From positions 1 through 64,000 of the forward strand of contig CAUCQW010000010.1 of NCBI GenBank assembly GCA_958445065.1: 64,000 bases of DNA, in the 5' to 3' direction. The position numbers and the translations under genes are program-made. This document shows positions 16,444 through 26,915 of this stretch, piece by piece. The first letter of the stretch is position 1. Every line of letters starts with the position of its first letter. The notes under the pieces are model-generated. The model was not told the origin of the DNA, searched no databases, and saw nothing but the letters and a program-made list of their open reading frames with translations. This stretch comes from an uncultured Collinsella sp. Its GTDB lineage: Bacteria; Actinomycetota; Coriobacteriia; Coriobacteriales; Coriobacteriaceae.

Positions 16444-18531
16444 CTACACGTAGAACAGGATGTCGTCGTAAGTCGGGACCGGCCAGTAGTCGGCGGCCAC
16501 GATCTCCTCCATGGCATCCACGGCGGCGCGCAGCGTATCCATAGCGGGGACGACCTCGTGTGCATACACGTTGGCCTGCTCCTGGCCATCGAGGGCCTCA
16601 GCCTTCTGATGCACGGCGTCAAGCGCCTTGATGGAGTCGTTGATGGTGGTGATGCCGTTGCAGAGCTTGTTGAGCGTGTTCTGCTCGCACTGCATGGCGG
16701 CCTCAGCACCGGCGGCACGAATAGTCTCAAGGCCCTTAGCGACTTTGGTGGCATAGGCGGTAATGACCGGGCGATAGGTACGACGCGCCTCGCGAACCAT
16801 CGTGGTGGCCTCGATGTTCATGAGCTTGTTGTACTTCTCGAGCTTGCAATCGTAGCGGCACTGGGCCTCGGCCTTGGTCAGAACACCCGTCTCCTCAAAG
16901 AGCGCAATGGCCTTATCGGAAACAAAGGCGGGCAGGGCGTCGGCCGTGGTCTTGTTGTTGGCAAGGCCGCGCTTCTCGGCCTCGACGGGCCACTCGTCGG
17001 AGTAGCCATCGCCGGAGAAGAGGATGCGCTGGTGGTCGGTCAGGACCTTCTTGCAGTACTCGAGCGCGGCGTCCTGGAACTCATCCTCGGGCGTACCCTC
17101 AAGCGCGTCGGCGAAGGACTTGAGCGACTTGGCCACGGCGGCATCGAGCACCAGGTTGGAGTCGGAGACGTTCTGCTCGGAGCCGCAGGCACGGAACTCG
17201 AACTTGTTGCCGGTGAAGGCAAACGGGGAGGTGCGGTTGCGGTCGGTGTTGTCCTGCATCAGCTTGGGCAGGGTATCGGCGCCCAGGTCAAGCACGCCGC
17301 GCGTGGCATGGACGGAAGCCTTGCCATCGATGATCTTCTCGACGACCTCGGTAAGCTGGTCGCCCAGGAAGATGGACATAATCGCCGGAGGAGCCTCGTT
17401 GGCGCCCAGACGATGGTCGTTGCCGGCCGAGGCAACAGAGGCACGCAGGAGCTCCTGATAGTTATCGACGGCCTCAATCACCGCGGTGAGGAAGACGATG
17501 AACTGCAGGTTGTCGAGCGGGGTGTCGCCTGGATCGAGCAGATTCTCGGACTCGGTGCCAAGCGACCAGTTGTTGTGCTTGCCCGAACCGTTGATGCCCT
17601 CGAAGGGTTTCTCGTGCAGCAGGCAAACCAAGTCGTGGCGGGAGGCGATGAGCTTCATTTTCTCCATCATGACCAGGTTCTGGTCGATGGCCTCGTTGAC
17701 TTCGCCATAGACGGGGGCGAGCTCATGCTGGCAGGGAGCAACCTCGTTGTGCTTGGTCTTGGCGGGAATGCCGAGCGCCCACAGCTCATCGTCCAAGTCC
17801 TTCATGTAGGCCGAGACGGTGGGGCGGATAGCGCCAAAGTAGTGCTCCTCGAGCTCCTGACCCTTGCATGGAGCAGCACCAAAGAGGGTGCGGCCGGTAA
17901 TGACCAGGTCCTTGCGCTTGCGGTAGGCGTCCTTCTTGATCAGGAAGTACTCCTGCTCGTCGCCCACGGAAGGAACGACTTTCTTGGGGGTCTTACCGAA
18001 CAGCGCCAAAACGCGCTTAGACTCACGCGAGAGCGCGGTCATGGAACGCAGCAGCGGGGTCTTCTTGTCCAGGGCCTCGCCCGTGTAGGAGCAGAAAGCC
18101 GTGGGGATGCACAGGACATCGTCCTTGATAAAGGCGGGGCTAGTGGGGTCCCAAGCGGTGTAGCCACGGGCCTCGAAGGTAGCACGCAGACCGCCGTTGG
18201 GGAAGCTCGAGGCATCGGGCTCGCCCTGGATGAGGTTCTTGCCCGTAAACTTTGTAATGGCGGTGCCGTCGTGGTTGGGCTCCAGGAAGCTGTCGTGCTT
18301 CTCGGAAGTAATGCCCGAAAGCGGCTGGAACCAGTGCGCGTAGTGCGTCGCGCCCTTGGAGATGGCCCAGACCTTCATGGCATGGGCAACGGCGTTGGCC
18401 ACATCCAGGTCGAGCGGCTCACCGCCCTCGAGGGTTGCAGCAAGGCGCTTCCAAATGTCCTTGGGGAGGTAGTCCTTCATGACTTCCTCAGAGAACACCA
18501 TGGTCCCGAAGCGGTCAGTAAGTTCGGCCAT
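16444..18531 (-). CDS. glnN: Glutamine synthetase, type III
   Basis: Makes glutamine from glutamate, ammonia and ATP. The 695-aa length is typical of GSIII, which is much longer than GSI. It carries the GSIII signature block [22 protein letters not shown] split by the usual H-E metal residues, FLIKKDAY near the catalytic core, and [15 protein letters not shown]. The C-terminal helical region (residues about 600-690) is the extension seen in the family. The start [18 protein letters not shown] is chosen because AAGGGAG precedes it; the frame opens 21 codons earlier. It is monocistronic with its own terminator. No regulator is adjacent. Confidence 0.96.
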   Translation of the reverse strand: MAELTDRFGTMVFSEEVMKDYLPKDIWKRLAATLEGGEPLDLDVANAVAHAMKVWAISKGATHYAHWFQPLSGITSEKHDSFLEPNHDGTAITKFTGKNLIQGEPDASSFPNGGLRATFEARGYTAWDPTSPAFIKDDVLCIPTAFCSYTGEALDKKTPLLRSMTALSRESKRVLALFGKTPKKVVPSVGDEQEYFLIKKDAYRKRKDLVITGRTLFGAAPCKGQELEEHYFGAIRPTVSAYMKDLDDELWALGIPAKTKHNEVAPCQHELAPVYGEVNEAIDQNLVMMEKMKLIASRHDLVCLLHEKPFEGINGSGKHNNWSLGTESENLLDPGDTPLDNLQFIVFLTAVIEAVDNYQELLRASVASAGNDHRLGANEAPPAIMSIFLGDQLTEVVEKIIDGKASVHATRGVLDLGADTLPKLMQDNTDRNRTSPFAFTGNKFEFRACGSEQNVSDSNLVLDAAVAKSLKSFADALEGTPEDEFQDAALEYCKKVLTDHQRILFSGDGYSDEWPVEAEKRGLANNKTTADALPAFVSDKAIALFEETGVLTKAEAQCRYDCKLEKYNKLMNIEATTMVREARRTYRPVITAYATKVAKGLETIRAAGAEAAMQCEQNTLNKLCNGITTINDSIKALDAVHQKAEALDGQEQANVYAHEVVPAMDTLRAAVDAMEEIVAADYWPVPTYDDILFYV

Positions 18532-18957
18532 ACGGAACTCCCTTCGTATCGGCACCGCGTGAGAAGCGGTGTTGATTACTAACGAACGAGTCATAGCTTA
18601 GACTCGCCGTGTTTCCGCGACATTACCGTTATGTTGCTGTCGCGAAACCAATCAATGAGGTTACCCTATCGAGGCGGCGTTGCCACCCTCAACAGCCAAT
18701 CAACTGCATAAATTGCAGACCTCTCTCCATGGTTTAAGGGTAGTCAACTTGGGATGGAGCTCTATTAACTGGTATTTTGCATCAGATACCAGTCTTTATA
18801 GTCCGTGCCTAGATTAGCCGCTCTGTTATAGAGAAAGCCGATAGCAAGGCATCTTTGATTGGTATCCTCAAATAGCGAGTGAAACTCCACCGTGGCACAG
18901 TGGTGCTGTAGAATCCTTACAACACATCACACTATTACGTATCTAGAGGAGCACGAT
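18532..18957. other. Intergenic control region between glnN and metF
   Basis: A 426-bp gap between divergent genes. ACTGGTA (about 18768) and TACCAGT (about 18787) form a 7-bp inverted repeat. I saw no cobalamin or SAM riboswitch in front of metF. No coding frame is convincing. Confidence 0.35.
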
Positions 18958-19830
18958 ATGCGCGTCGACGAGGTTTTTAAGCAGGCAGCATCCCAGGGCA
19001 CCGTACCCGTTTCGTTTGAGATGTTCCCGCCCAAGGGCGAGCTGACCCTCGACACGGCTCGCGAAGTGGCAGGCAATCTGTGCAAGCTTTCGCCGAGCTT
19101 TGTCTCGGTCACCTGCTCGGCCGGCGGCTCGGGCAACGGTGCCGCCACCGCCCCCATCGCGCATATGATTACGAGCGAATTCGACACGCCCTCGGTGGCA
19201 CACCTTACCTGCGTGGGCCGGTCGCATGCCGATATCGCCGCCAAGATCGATGAGTATCGCTCGGCCGGCGTGGAAAACGTGCTGGCCCTGCGCGGCGATC
19301 TTCCCGCCGGCGCGACCGAGGACGACAAGCCCGCCTCCGACTACGCCTACGCCCGCGACCTCATCCCCGAGCTCGTCGACGCCGGCTTTTGCGTGGGCGC
19401 CGCAGCCTACCCCGAGGGCCACATTGCCTGTGAGGACCTCAACGTCTCGGTCGAACACCTCAAGCAAAAACAGGACGCCGGCGCGAGCTTCTTTGTGACG
19501 CAGCTTTTCTTTGATAACGAGTGCTTCTACCGTTTTCGCGAGCTTGCCGACAAGGCCGGCATCACCGTGCCCATTACCGCGGGCATTATGCCGTTTATGG
19601 GCAAGTCGCAGATCAGCCGCATGGTCTTTATGTGCGGCGCGTCGCTGCCCTCCCCCGTCATCAAGATTCTCGCCAAGTACGAGAACGACCCCGAGAGCCT
19701 GCAGGCAGCCGGTGTAGATTATGCCGCCCGTCAGCTTTGTGACCTCAAGGAGCACGGTGCCGACGGCCTGCACCTGTACACTATGAACCGTCCTGCAATC
19801 GCCGCGACCATTATGGAGCGCCTGGGGTAA
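18958..19830 (+). CDS. metF: 5,10-methylenetetrahydrofolate reductase
   Basis: Reduces methylene-THF to methyl-THF, the methyl donor for MetH. The 290-aa TIM barrel shows VPVSFEMFPPKG (catalytic Glu), FVSVTCSAGGS, LALRGDLP (FAD contact) and FFVTQLFFDNECFYRF. ITAGIMP near residue 220 and the ending LHLYTMNRP are typical. The ATG at 18958 follows AGAGGAG; the upstream in-frame codons lack similarity. The stop overlaps the next start (TAATG). It heads the methionine operon. Confidence 0.95.
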   Translation: MRVDEVFKQAASQGTVPVSFEMFPPKGELTLDTAREVAGNLCKLSPSFVSVTCSAGGSGNGAATAPIAHMITSEFDTPSVAHLTCVGRSHADIAAKIDEYRSAGVENVLALRGDLPAGATEDDKPASDYAYARDLIPELVDAGFCVGAAAYPEGHIACEDLNVSVEHLKQKQDAGASFFVTQLFFDNECFYRFRELADKAGITVPITAGIMPFMGKSQISRMVFMCGASLPSPVIKILAKYENDPESLQAAGVDYAARQLCDLKEHGADGLHLYTMNRPAIAATIMERLG

Positions 19831-20621
19831 TGGAAAAACCGCACATCGATACAACCACTGTCGAAGTGCCGGCCGACCTTGCGTCGCCGGCGCTTTACCG
19901 TGTCGATGCTGCGCACCATCCCCGTGTCGACCGTGCCGAGATGCTGCGGTATCTGGGTTACGGCGGCCAGCAGATTGAGCCCGAACTGTCACGACGTATT
20001 GAGCTTGTCGTTGAACGCCTGGAATTGGACATTGAGCCCCGTGGCGTGCGCCGCGTATTTGCCGTCGATGCCACGGGCGTGGACGAACAGGGCAAGCCTT
20101 GCATCCGTCTGGTCGGCACCAACGTTGAGCTGCGCGGTCGTGATATCTATCGACATCTCAAAGACGCCCGCTTTGCCGCGCTCATGGCATGCACTCTCGG
20201 CATGGATGCTGAGCGCCGTTTGCGCACCACGGGAGCCCAACATCCCCTGGAGGGCGCCGTGCTCGACGCCGCGTGCTCCGCTTACGTGGAAGCCGCCGTT
20301 GAGCAAATGGACCAGCAGGTCAAGATGGACGCCGCCGTTCATGGGCTCGCCGGCAACTGGCGCTTTAGCCCCGGCTACGGCGACTGCCCGCTCTCGGCCC
20401 AGCGCTCGATCGTCAATGCGCTCAACGCCACGCGGCTCATCGGCCTGACCGTCACGCCCACCAGCCTGCTCATGCCCACTAAAAGCGTGACAGCGGTGAT
20501 CGGCCTGTTCGACGGCGAAGTCCACGACGCCCAGAGCCGCCCCACCTGCAATATCTGCCGCATGCGCGAGCACTGCCGCTTCCGCGCCGCCCACACCACC
20601 TGCTATTCGCATTCTGAATAA
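19830..20621 (+). CDS. Stand-alone B12-dependent methionine synthase activation protein
   Basis: Corresponds to the C-terminal reactivation domain of long MetH enzymes, which binds SAM and re-methylates oxidised cobalamin. The 263-aa protein has NWRFSPGYGDCPLSAQ near residue 185 (SAM-binding RxxPGYxxxP-like motif), LMPTKSVTAVIGL, and a cysteine-rich tail CNICRMREHCRF that may hold metal. The MetH in this window lacks this domain, so the two proteins should work together. It is translationally coupled to metF. Between it and metH lie the two restriction-modification genes. Confidence 0.88.
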   Translation: MEKPHIDTTTVEVPADLASPALYRVDAAHHPRVDRAEMLRYLGYGGQQIEPELSRRIELVVERLELDIEPRGVRRVFAVDATGVDEQGKPCIRLVGTNVELRGRDIYRHLKDARFAALMACTLGMDAERRLRTTGAQHPLEGAVLDAACSAYVEAAVEQMDQQVKMDAAVHGLAGNWRFSPGYGDCPLSAQRSIVNALNATRLIGLTVTPTSLLMPTKSVTAVIGLFDGEVHDAQSRPTCNICRMREHCRFRAAHTTCYSHSE

Positions 20622-20730
20622 AATGTCAATTGATGGCACGGTATCGAGGGAATCTCATCCGTATGTAAGCGGATGTCCTCACAAACAAGTACCATAAGAT
20701 TCCAAATAACAACTATCTGAAAGCCAGTAC

Positions 20731-21891
20731 ATGCACAACATTCTGCAGTTCTCGCCACAACTAACCGCGCTTGAGTTTTTTTCAGGCATTGGCTTGGCTC
20801 GTGCCGGCATGGCAAAAGCCGGAATCAAAACAATCTGGGCAAATGACATAGACCATACTAAATGCGCCATGTACGGCCAGTGTTGGGGCGATGAGCATCT
20901 AGTCGAGCAGGATGTCCACACACTCGACCCCGACTTAATACCCCAAGCCGACATCGCATGGGCGTCAAGCCCTTGCACAAACTTATCTCTCGCGGGAAAC
21001 AGGGAGGGACTTATCTCTGGCAAAGAGTCCAGTGCGTTCTTTGGCTTTATTAAGGCCATCGAAGGAATGGGCGATCGTGCCCCGCGGGCACTTGTTCTCG
21101 AAAATGTCATCGGCCTTGCCACGTCTAATAACAGTGATGACTTTAGACTCGTTTGCCAGGAATTTAATCGTTTAGGCTATTCATGCGACGCTTATTTTAT
21201 CGATGCACGGCACTGGCTTCCCCAGTCACGCCCCCGCATGTTTGTCGTCGGATTAAAAAACCCTCTTCCCAACAGCCGACTCGATTCCTCGCTTCGTCCT
21301 GAAAAGGTCTCCTGGATTCACTCCGACCCTTCACTCATTACGCACGTCTCTCACCTAAACGAGCCAAGTCCACTTCGCATGACGGGCCTTGCAACGGTTG
21401 TTGAAAATATTCCCGAGAACGACAAGCGTTGGTGGAACAAAAACCAAGTACAAGCATTTATCGACTCACTTGCACCGCATCAAGCAGAGCGCCTTCAGCG
21501 CTTCTTAAATGCCAAAGAAAAAATTGTTCGCACTGCTTACCGTCGCACGCGATCGGGCGTTGTGCGCTGGGAAATCCGTGAAGAAGAAATTGCCGGATGT
21601 CTAAGAACGGCTCGCGGCGGCTCATCAAGACAGGCAGTCGTTATATGCGAAAACGGAAAGATAGAAGTTCGCTGGATGACTGGAACTGAATATGCCCGTC
21701 TCCAAGGTGTTGACTCATGTCAGTTTAGCGGCTTCTCGGATGCTCAGATTCGCTACGCATTCGGCGATGCAGTTGCCGTGCCAGTTGTCACTTGGCTTAT
21801 AAAAAATGCAGTCAAACCCGCGCTTATGTCTTCAAGGAACGGAGTGGACAATAATGGAAATGACCAATTGCTCCTTGAGCGAGCCCGATAA
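20731..21891 (+). CDS. DNA (cytosine-5) methyltransferase
   Basis: Transfers a methyl group from SAM to C5 of cytosine in a specific DNA site. The 386-aa protein has the ordered C5 motifs: I LEFFSGIGLARAGM, IV ASSPCTNLS with the catalytic Cys near residue 82, VI VLENVIGL, VIII QSRPRMFVVG, a variable target-recognition region (about 190-290), and X YAFGDAVAVPVV. It is visibly AT-richer and uses more A/T-ending codons than the metF and metH genes around it, suggesting horizontal arrival. It overlaps the next gene by 38 bases. The target site cannot be predicted. Confidence 0.93.
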   Translation: MHNILQFSPQLTALEFFSGIGLARAGMAKAGIKTIWANDIDHTKCAMYGQCWGDEHLVEQDVHTLDPDLIPQADIAWASSPCTNLSLAGNREGLISGKESSAFFGFIKAIEGMGDRAPRALVLENVIGLATSNNSDDFRLVCQEFNRLGYSCDAYFIDARHWLPQSRPRMFVVGLKNPLPNSRLDSSLRPEKVSWIHSDPSLITHVSHLNEPSPLRMTGLATVVENIPENDKRWWNKNQVQAFIDSLAPHQAERLQRFLNAKEKIVRTAYRRTRSGVVRWEIREEEIAGCLRTARGGSSRQAVVICENGKIEVRWMTGTEYARLQGVDSCQFSGFSDAQIRYAFGDAVAVPVVTWLIKNAVKPALMSSRNGVDNNGNDQLLLERAR

Positions 21892-22867
21892 AGACATCTT
21901 GGATGCCATTGAACTCTGGTACGAATCCAAGCGCAGCAAGCGAGGCAACGTCAACCGTAACGTCATGGCGGTTGGCATAGGCATAAGCGAGCTGTTGCAA
22001 AACCGTTTTCCGCTCACCGACGATTATGTGCAATCGGACAAGGGGAGCCAAGTACGAGGCCTAAGTGGAGCATGCATCAAAACAGTTTTAGCCAGACATG
22101 GGGAAACGCGTGCCTTCGCGTCAGAGGGCGGCAGAACCTCACGCGGCACACTCCCGATGGCGCTTGAGCTTGCCACGATTATCAACTCTGCCCTACCCAG
22201 TGACATTTGCGAAGACACTCGTCTTGAAGCTGCGAATGCAATCGCCAATTTCTTCGTCGAGCGAATCCAGGTCGATTTCTTTAACCGGCAGAGAATCAAA
22301 GTCGAAATCGATCTTCAAAAACCAATTTCTGTCATTGTCGATGATATCCTAGCCGAAGCAAGCCTACGGTCCGATAAGCCAACGGGTACCGTCGCACAGC
22401 ACCTGGTAGGTGCAAAACTAGAGATGTTATTTCCAACCATAGAAATCGGAAAGGACAACTCAAACGCCGCCGACCAGCAGACAGACCGTTCTGGCGATTT
22501 CCAAATCAATGATGCTGCATTTCATGTGACTGTATCGCCAATGGCCAAATTGACCGATCGATGCCGAGATAACATTCGAAATGGCATTCGGCCCATCGTC
22601 GTTGTCCCCCACGATAAAGTTTCCTTCGCTTACGGACTGTTCGAAAGTGAGGGACTCGGCAATCGCGTACAGGTTATCGCACTCGAATCGTTTATCGGCA
22701 TCAATATTGAAGAGTTATCGTTCTACAAGCGAGGCCTAATTCGATTAAATGTCGCACGGCTTCTTGCCCACTACAACAAGCGAATCGAAGATATCGAGCC
22801 CGACAAATCTCTTCAAATAGAAATTCCTCAGTGGGCTCTAGACGAAATGGATGCACATGGCGAATAG
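21854..22867 (+). CDS. Putative restriction endonuclease partner (DUF4928-like)
   Basis: A 337-aa protein starting inside the methyltransferase gene; the ATG at 21854 has GGAGTGG upstream. The N-terminal third is helical (ELWYESKRSKRGNVNRNVMAVGIG). The central part has LVGAKLEMLF followed by DFQINDAAFHVTVSPMAKL, which could be a PD-(D/E)xK-type fold, though I cannot place the catalytic residues with certainty. The pairing with a C5 methyltransferase is the main argument for a restriction enzyme; I recall DUF4928 proteins in this position. It shares its neighbour's low GC. Its last codons overlap the start of metH. Confidence 0.6.
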   Translation: MEMTNCSLSEPDKDILDAIELWYESKRSKRGNVNRNVMAVGIGISELLQNRFPLTDDYVQSDKGSQVRGLSGACIKTVLARHGETRAFASEGGRTSRGTLPMALELATIINSALPSDICEDTRLEAANAIANFFVERIQVDFFNRQRIKVEIDLQKPISVIVDDILAEASLRSDKPTGTVAQHLVGAKLEMLFPTIEIGKDNSNAADQQTDRSGDFQINDAAFHVTVSPMAKLTDRCRDNIRNGIRPIVVVPHDKVSFAYGLFESEGLGNRVQVIALESFIGINIEELSFYKRGLIRLNVARLLAHYNKRIEDIEPDKSLQIEIPQWALDEMDAHGE

Positions 22868-25424
22868 CTCAAACATACTTATCACTCATGATCTGGACGG
22901 TGCCGCGCTGGCGGCACCCGTTGATGCCGCACGTCGCAACGGTGCCACGTACAAGACGCGCACGATCGACGATCTGCGCATTAAGGACGATCGCCTGCGC
23001 GCCGCCATCGAGGGCACGGGACACCTGCTGTTCGACGGCGGCATGGGCACCATGTTGCAGGCCGCTGGCATGAAGGCGGGCGCCCTGCCCGAGCTGCTCA
23101 ACTTTGAGGAGCCCCAGGTTATCACTGATATCCAACGTCAATATGTCGAGGCCGGCTGCGACGTGATTACCGCCAACACCTTTGGCGCCAACGCCCACAA
23201 GCTCGACGGTGCCGCCGCCGTGGCAGACGTCTTTGCCGCGGCCGTCGCCTGTGCCCGCGAGGCCGGCGCCCGCTACGTCGCCGGTGACATCGGCCCCATC
23301 GGCGCGCTGCTTCGCCCCCTGGGTACCCTGAGCTTCGACGAGGCCTACGACCTCTTTGCCGAGGAAGTGCGCGCCGGCGTCGCCGCGGGCGTCGACCTCT
23401 TTATTATCGAGACTATGACCGACCTGGCCGAGATCAAGGCGGCGGTCCTCGCCTGCCGCGAGAACTCCGACCTGCCCGTCTTTGCCACCATGACCTTTGA
23501 GGAAGACGGTCGCACCTTCCTGGGAACGAGTCCCGAGGTGGCCGCCATCACGCTCGACGCCATCGGCGCCGACGTTTTGGGCATCAACTGCAGCCAAGGA
23601 CCGGCCGAGCTCCGAGGACTCGCAGCACGTATGCTCACCGTTACCGACAAGCCCGTTATGGTGCAGGCCAATGCAGGACTCCCCCATGTGGACGACGACG
23701 GCAACACCGTCTTTGATATCCAGGCCCCCGAATACGCCGAGGCCGTCGCCGGCATGATCGCCGACGGCGTGAGCGTCGTGGGCGGTTGCTGCGGCACCAC
23801 GCCGGCGCACATGGCGGTCTTGCGCACGCTTATCGACAACCACACGCCCAGCCCGCGCCACCGCAAGCCCAGTATGTCGGTCACGAGCGCCCAAACGGTC
23901 GTGGACCTTCCCTGCGACGGCCACAAGATCGCCGTCATCGGCGAGCGCATCAACCCCACCGGCAAAAAGCGCCTGCAGCAGGCCCTGCGCGACGGCGACC
24001 TGGACTACGTTGTGAGCCAGGGCATCAGCCAGCAGGAACAGGGCGCCGACATTCTGGACGTCAACGTGGGCCTGCCCGAGATCGACGAGGTCAAGATCAT
24101 CCAACAGGCGACCGAACAGCTCCAGGGCTCCACGCTGCTGCCGCTGCAGATCGACTCCACCGACCCCGCAGCCGTCGAGGCCGCCGTGCGCCGCTACGCC
24201 GGCAAGCCCATCATCAACTCGGTCAATGGCAAGCAGCAGATCATGGATGAGATCTTTCCGCTGGTCGCCCACTACGGCACCAACGTTGTCGGCCTTACGC
24301 TCGACGAAGGCGGCATCCCCGATACCGCCGAGGCTCGCTTCGCCATCGCCGAGCGCATCGTGGCCGAGGCTGCCCGCTACGGCATCGGACCGGACCGCAT
24401 CCTCATCGACTGCCTGGTCATGACCGCCTCGACCAATCAACGCCAGGCCGAGCAGATCCTACGCGCCATGTCCCTGTGCAAGGAACGCCTGGGCGTTAAA
24501 TGCGCACTCGGCGTGTCGAACATCAGCTTTGGCCTGCCTGCCCGCCCGCTGCTGGGCTCGGTCTTTTTGGCCGCCGCTTTTGGCGCGGGCCTGGACGCCC
24601 CCATCATGAACCCGGGTTCCAAGCGCTTTATGGATACCGTCTACAGTTATCGTGTGTTGAGCGTTGAGGACGAGGGCTCGACCGGATACATCGAGCGCTA
24701 CGCCGGCTGGACCGATCCGTATAAGATCGCCGCAAACCCGGCAGCAGCTCAGGCCGCATCGACCGACGCCGCGCCCGCTGCTGGCACCGCCGGCGCCGAC
24801 GGCAACGACGACCCCATCCGCCACATGGTCGTCTCGGGCCGCAAAGGCGAGATCGCTGCCGAAACCGAGCGTCTGCTGGCAGACCACAACGCCATGGACC
24901 TCATCAACAATCACTTTATCCCCGCCCTCGACGAGGTTGGCGTCCTCTTTGACCAGGGCAAGTTCTTCTTGCCGCAGCTTATGGCCTCGGCCGAGGCCGC
25001 ACGCGTGGGCTTCGACACCATCAAGCGCCTGATGCCCGCCGGCGAGATTGCCGACAAGGGCAAGATCTGCGTGGCCACCGTCAAAGGCGACATCCACGAT
25101 ATTGGCAAGAACATCGTCAAAATGCTGCTCGATAACTACGGCTACACCGTCTTTGACCTGGGCCGCGACGTCGACCCGCAAGAGGTGCTCAAGACCGTGC
25201 AGGAGCGTGACATCAAGCTCGTCGGCCTCTCGGCGCTTATGACTACCACGGTCGTCGCCATGGAAGAGACCATCAAGCTGCTTCATGCCGAGGTGCCGGG
25301 CGTCAAGATCATCGTAGGCGGCGCCGTACTCACCCCCGAATACGCCAAGCAGATCGGCGCGGACTACTACGCCAAGGACGCCGCCGAAAGCGCGCGCATC
25401 GCCGAAGAGGTCTTTGGGCAGTAA
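22851..25424 (+). CDS. metH: Cobalamin-dependent methionine synthase, lacking reactivation domain
   Basis: Transfers methyl from methyl-THF to homocysteine through cobalamin. In the 857-aa chain, residues about 50-330 are the homocysteine domain (LLFDGGMGTMLQ, GINCSQGP, zinc ligands in VGGCCGTTP). Residues 350-620 are the pterin domain (VIGERINPTGKK, DVNVGLPEID). Residues 650-857 are the B12 cap and Rossmann domain (VKGDIHDIGKNIV, with the cobalt-ligand His). The usual SAM-dependent domain is absent and is encoded at 19830. The first 45 residues are an unusual extension. The start (22851 or ATG 22857) overlaps the end of the putative endonuclease gene and has no strong ribosome site, so coupling is likely. 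Confidence 0.94.
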   Translation: MHMANSSNILITHDLDGAALAAPVDAARRNGATYKTRTIDDLRIKDDRLRAAIEGTGHLLFDGGMGTMLQAAGMKAGALPELLNFEEPQVITDIQRQYVEAGCDVITANTFGANAHKLDGAAAVADVFAAAVACAREAGARYVAGDIGPIGALLRPLGTLSFDEAYDLFAEEVRAGVAAGVDLFIIETMTDLAEIKAAVLACRENSDLPVFATMTFEEDGRTFLGTSPEVAAITLDAIGADVLGINCSQGPAELRGLAARMLTVTDKPVMVQANAGLPHVDDDGNTVFDIQAPEYAEAVAGMIADGVSVVGGCCGTTPAHMAVLRTLIDNHTPSPRHRKPSMSVTSAQTVVDLPCDGHKIAVIGERINPTGKKRLQQALRDGDLDYVVSQGISQQEQGADILDVNVGLPEIDEVKIIQQATEQLQGSTLLPLQIDSTDPAAVEAAVRRYAGKPIINSVNGKQQIMDEIFPLVAHYGTNVVGLTLDEGGIPDTAEARFAIAERIVAEAARYGIGPDRILIDCLVMTASTNQRQAEQILRAMSLCKERLGVKCALGVSNISFGLPARPLLGSVFLAAAFGAGLDAPIMNPGSKRFMDTVYSYRVLSVEDEGSTGYIERYAGWTDPYKIAANPAAAQAASTDAAPAAGTAGADGNDDPIRHMVVSGRKGEIAAETERLLADHNAMDLINNHFIPALDEVGVLFDQGKFFLPQLMASAEAARVGFDTIKRLMPAGEIADKGKICVATVKGDIHDIGKNIVKMLLDNYGYTVFDLGRDVDPQEVLKTVQERDIKLVGLSALMTTTVVAMEETIKLLHAEVPGVKIIVGGAVLTPEYAKQIGADYYAKDAAESARIAEEVFGQ

Positions 25425-25449
25425 CACAACGGAAACAACCGAGCACCAA

Positions 25450-25487
25450 AACGTGCCGCACGCGCCACTTGGCACGTGCGGCACGTT
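25450..25487 (+). terminator. Perfect 13-bp hairpin after metH
   Basis: AACGTGCCGCACG (25450-25462) and CGTGCGGCACGTT (25475-25487) are exact complements around a 12-nt loop. No T-tract follows on the plus strand, so it may be a weak terminator, a processing signal or part of the leader of the next gene. Confidence 0.5.
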
Positions 25488-25532
25488 AGAATAGAAAAGA
25501 TTATGCTCGTTTTGGCAGATAGGAGCGCAAGG

Positions 25533-26897
25533 ATGGCGATCACACCCGCAGAAATCGCGGAAACCCGCGGCATGGTTGAGGAGCAGAACCTCGACATCAG
25601 GACCATCACCATGGGTGTTTCGCTCATGGGTTGCGGTGACGAGAACCTCGACCGCATGTGCACGAAGATCTACGACCACGTGACGCACACGGCTGAGCAT
25701 CTGGTCGAGACCGCCGAGAACCTCGAGCGCGAGTACGGTATCCCCATCGTCAACAAGCGCGTTTCCGTCACCCCGGTGGCGCAGATCGCCGCGTGCTGCA
25801 AGGATGAGGACCTCACCCCCATCGCGCACGCCCTCGACCGCGCGGCCGAGACGCTCGGCATCGATTACCTGGGCGGCTTCTCCGCGCTCGTCCAGAAGGG
25901 CATCGGCGACGCCGACCGCCGCGTCATCCAGTCCATCCCCCAGGCGCTCGCCACCACCAGCCGCGTCTGCTCCAGCGTCAACGTCGCCAGCCTGCGTGCC
26001 GGCATCAACATGGACGCTGTGCTCATGGCCGCCCAGACCATCATCGATGCCGCCAAGCTCACGGCCGACCAGGATTCCGTCGGCGCTTCCAAGTTTGTCT
26101 GCTTTGCCAACATGGTCGAGGACTCCCCGTTTATGGCGGGCGCCGTCCACGGCGGTGGCGAGGCCGACGCCGTCATCAACGTAGGCGTCTCGGGCCCCGG
26201 CGTTATGGCCGCAGCCCTGGAGACGCTGCCCGACTCCGCATCGATGATGGAAGTCGCCGAGAAGATTAAGCAGACCGCCTTTAAGATCACCCGCGCCGGC
26301 GAGCTCATGAGCCGCGAGGCCGCCCATCGCCTGGGTGTCGAGAAGGGCATTGTCGACCTCTCGCTGGCTCCCACGCCTGCCATCGGCGACTCCGTCGCGC
26401 GCATCCTCGAGATCATCGGCGTGGGCACCTGCGGTGGCCCGGGCACGACCTGCGCGCTCGCCATGCTCAACGATGCCGTCAAGAAGGGCGGCGTCATGGC
26501 CAGCTCCAGCGTGGGCGGTCTCTCGGGCGCCTTTATCCCCGTGTCCGAGGACGCCGGCATGATCGCCGCCGTCGAGGCCGGCGCGCTTTCGCTCGAGAAG
26601 CTCGAGGCCATGACCTGCGTGTGCTCCGTTGGCCTGGACATGATCGCCATCCCCGGCGACACCCCGGTCGAGACCATCGCCGGCATCATCGCCGACGAGA
26701 TGGCCATCGGCGTCATCAACAACAAGACCACGGCCGTCCGCGTGATCCCCGCCATCGGCAAGGGCGTGGGCGACTGCGTCGAGTATGGCGGCCTGTTTGG
26801 CCGTGCGCCCATCATGCCGGTGAACCCCAACGCCGGCACCGTGCTTGCCCACCGCGGCGGACGCTTCCCGGCACCGCTGAACTCGCTGAAGAACTAG
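25533..26897 (+). CDS. UPF0210 (PFL family, DUF711) protein
   Basis: A 454-aa conserved cytosolic protein of unknown biochemical role, related in fold to the glycyl-radical superfamily but lacking the radical loop. Recognisable segments are [19 protein letters not shown] at the N-terminus, [38 protein letters not shown] in the centre, and [20 protein letters not shown] near the end. The ATG at 25533 follows AGGAG; upstream in-frame codons lack similarity. In many Firmicutes an ACT-domain gene precedes it, but here metH does. A giant inverted repeat begins 18 bp after its stop. Confidence 0.9.
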   Translation: MAITPAEIAETRGMVEEQNLDIRTITMGVSLMGCGDENLDRMCTKIYDHVTHTAEHLVETAENLEREYGIPIVNKRVSVTPVAQIAACCKDEDLTPIAHALDRAAETLGIDYLGGFSALVQKGIGDADRRVIQSIPQALATTSRVCSSVNVASLRAGINMDAVLMAAQTIIDAAKLTADQDSVGASKFVCFANMVEDSPFMAGAVHGGGEADAVINVGVSGPGVMAAALETLPDSASMMEVAEKIKQTAFKITRAGELMSREAAHRLGVEKGIVDLSLAPTPAIGDSVARILEIIGVGTCGGPGTTCALAMLNDAVKKGGVMASSSVGGLSGAFIPVSEDAGMIAAVEAGALSLEKLEAMTCVCSVGLDMIAIPGDTPVETIAGIIADEMAIGVINNKTTAVRVIPAIGKGVGDCVEYGGLFGRAPIMPVNPNAGTVLAHRGGRFPAPLNSLKN

Positions 26898-26915
26898 CTG
26901 AGGGGGACTGGCGAG

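Noticed and set aside
18532..18957. Cobalamin or SAM riboswitch upstream of metF
   Set aside because: I looked for the B12 box and SAM-riboswitch core motifs and did not see them.
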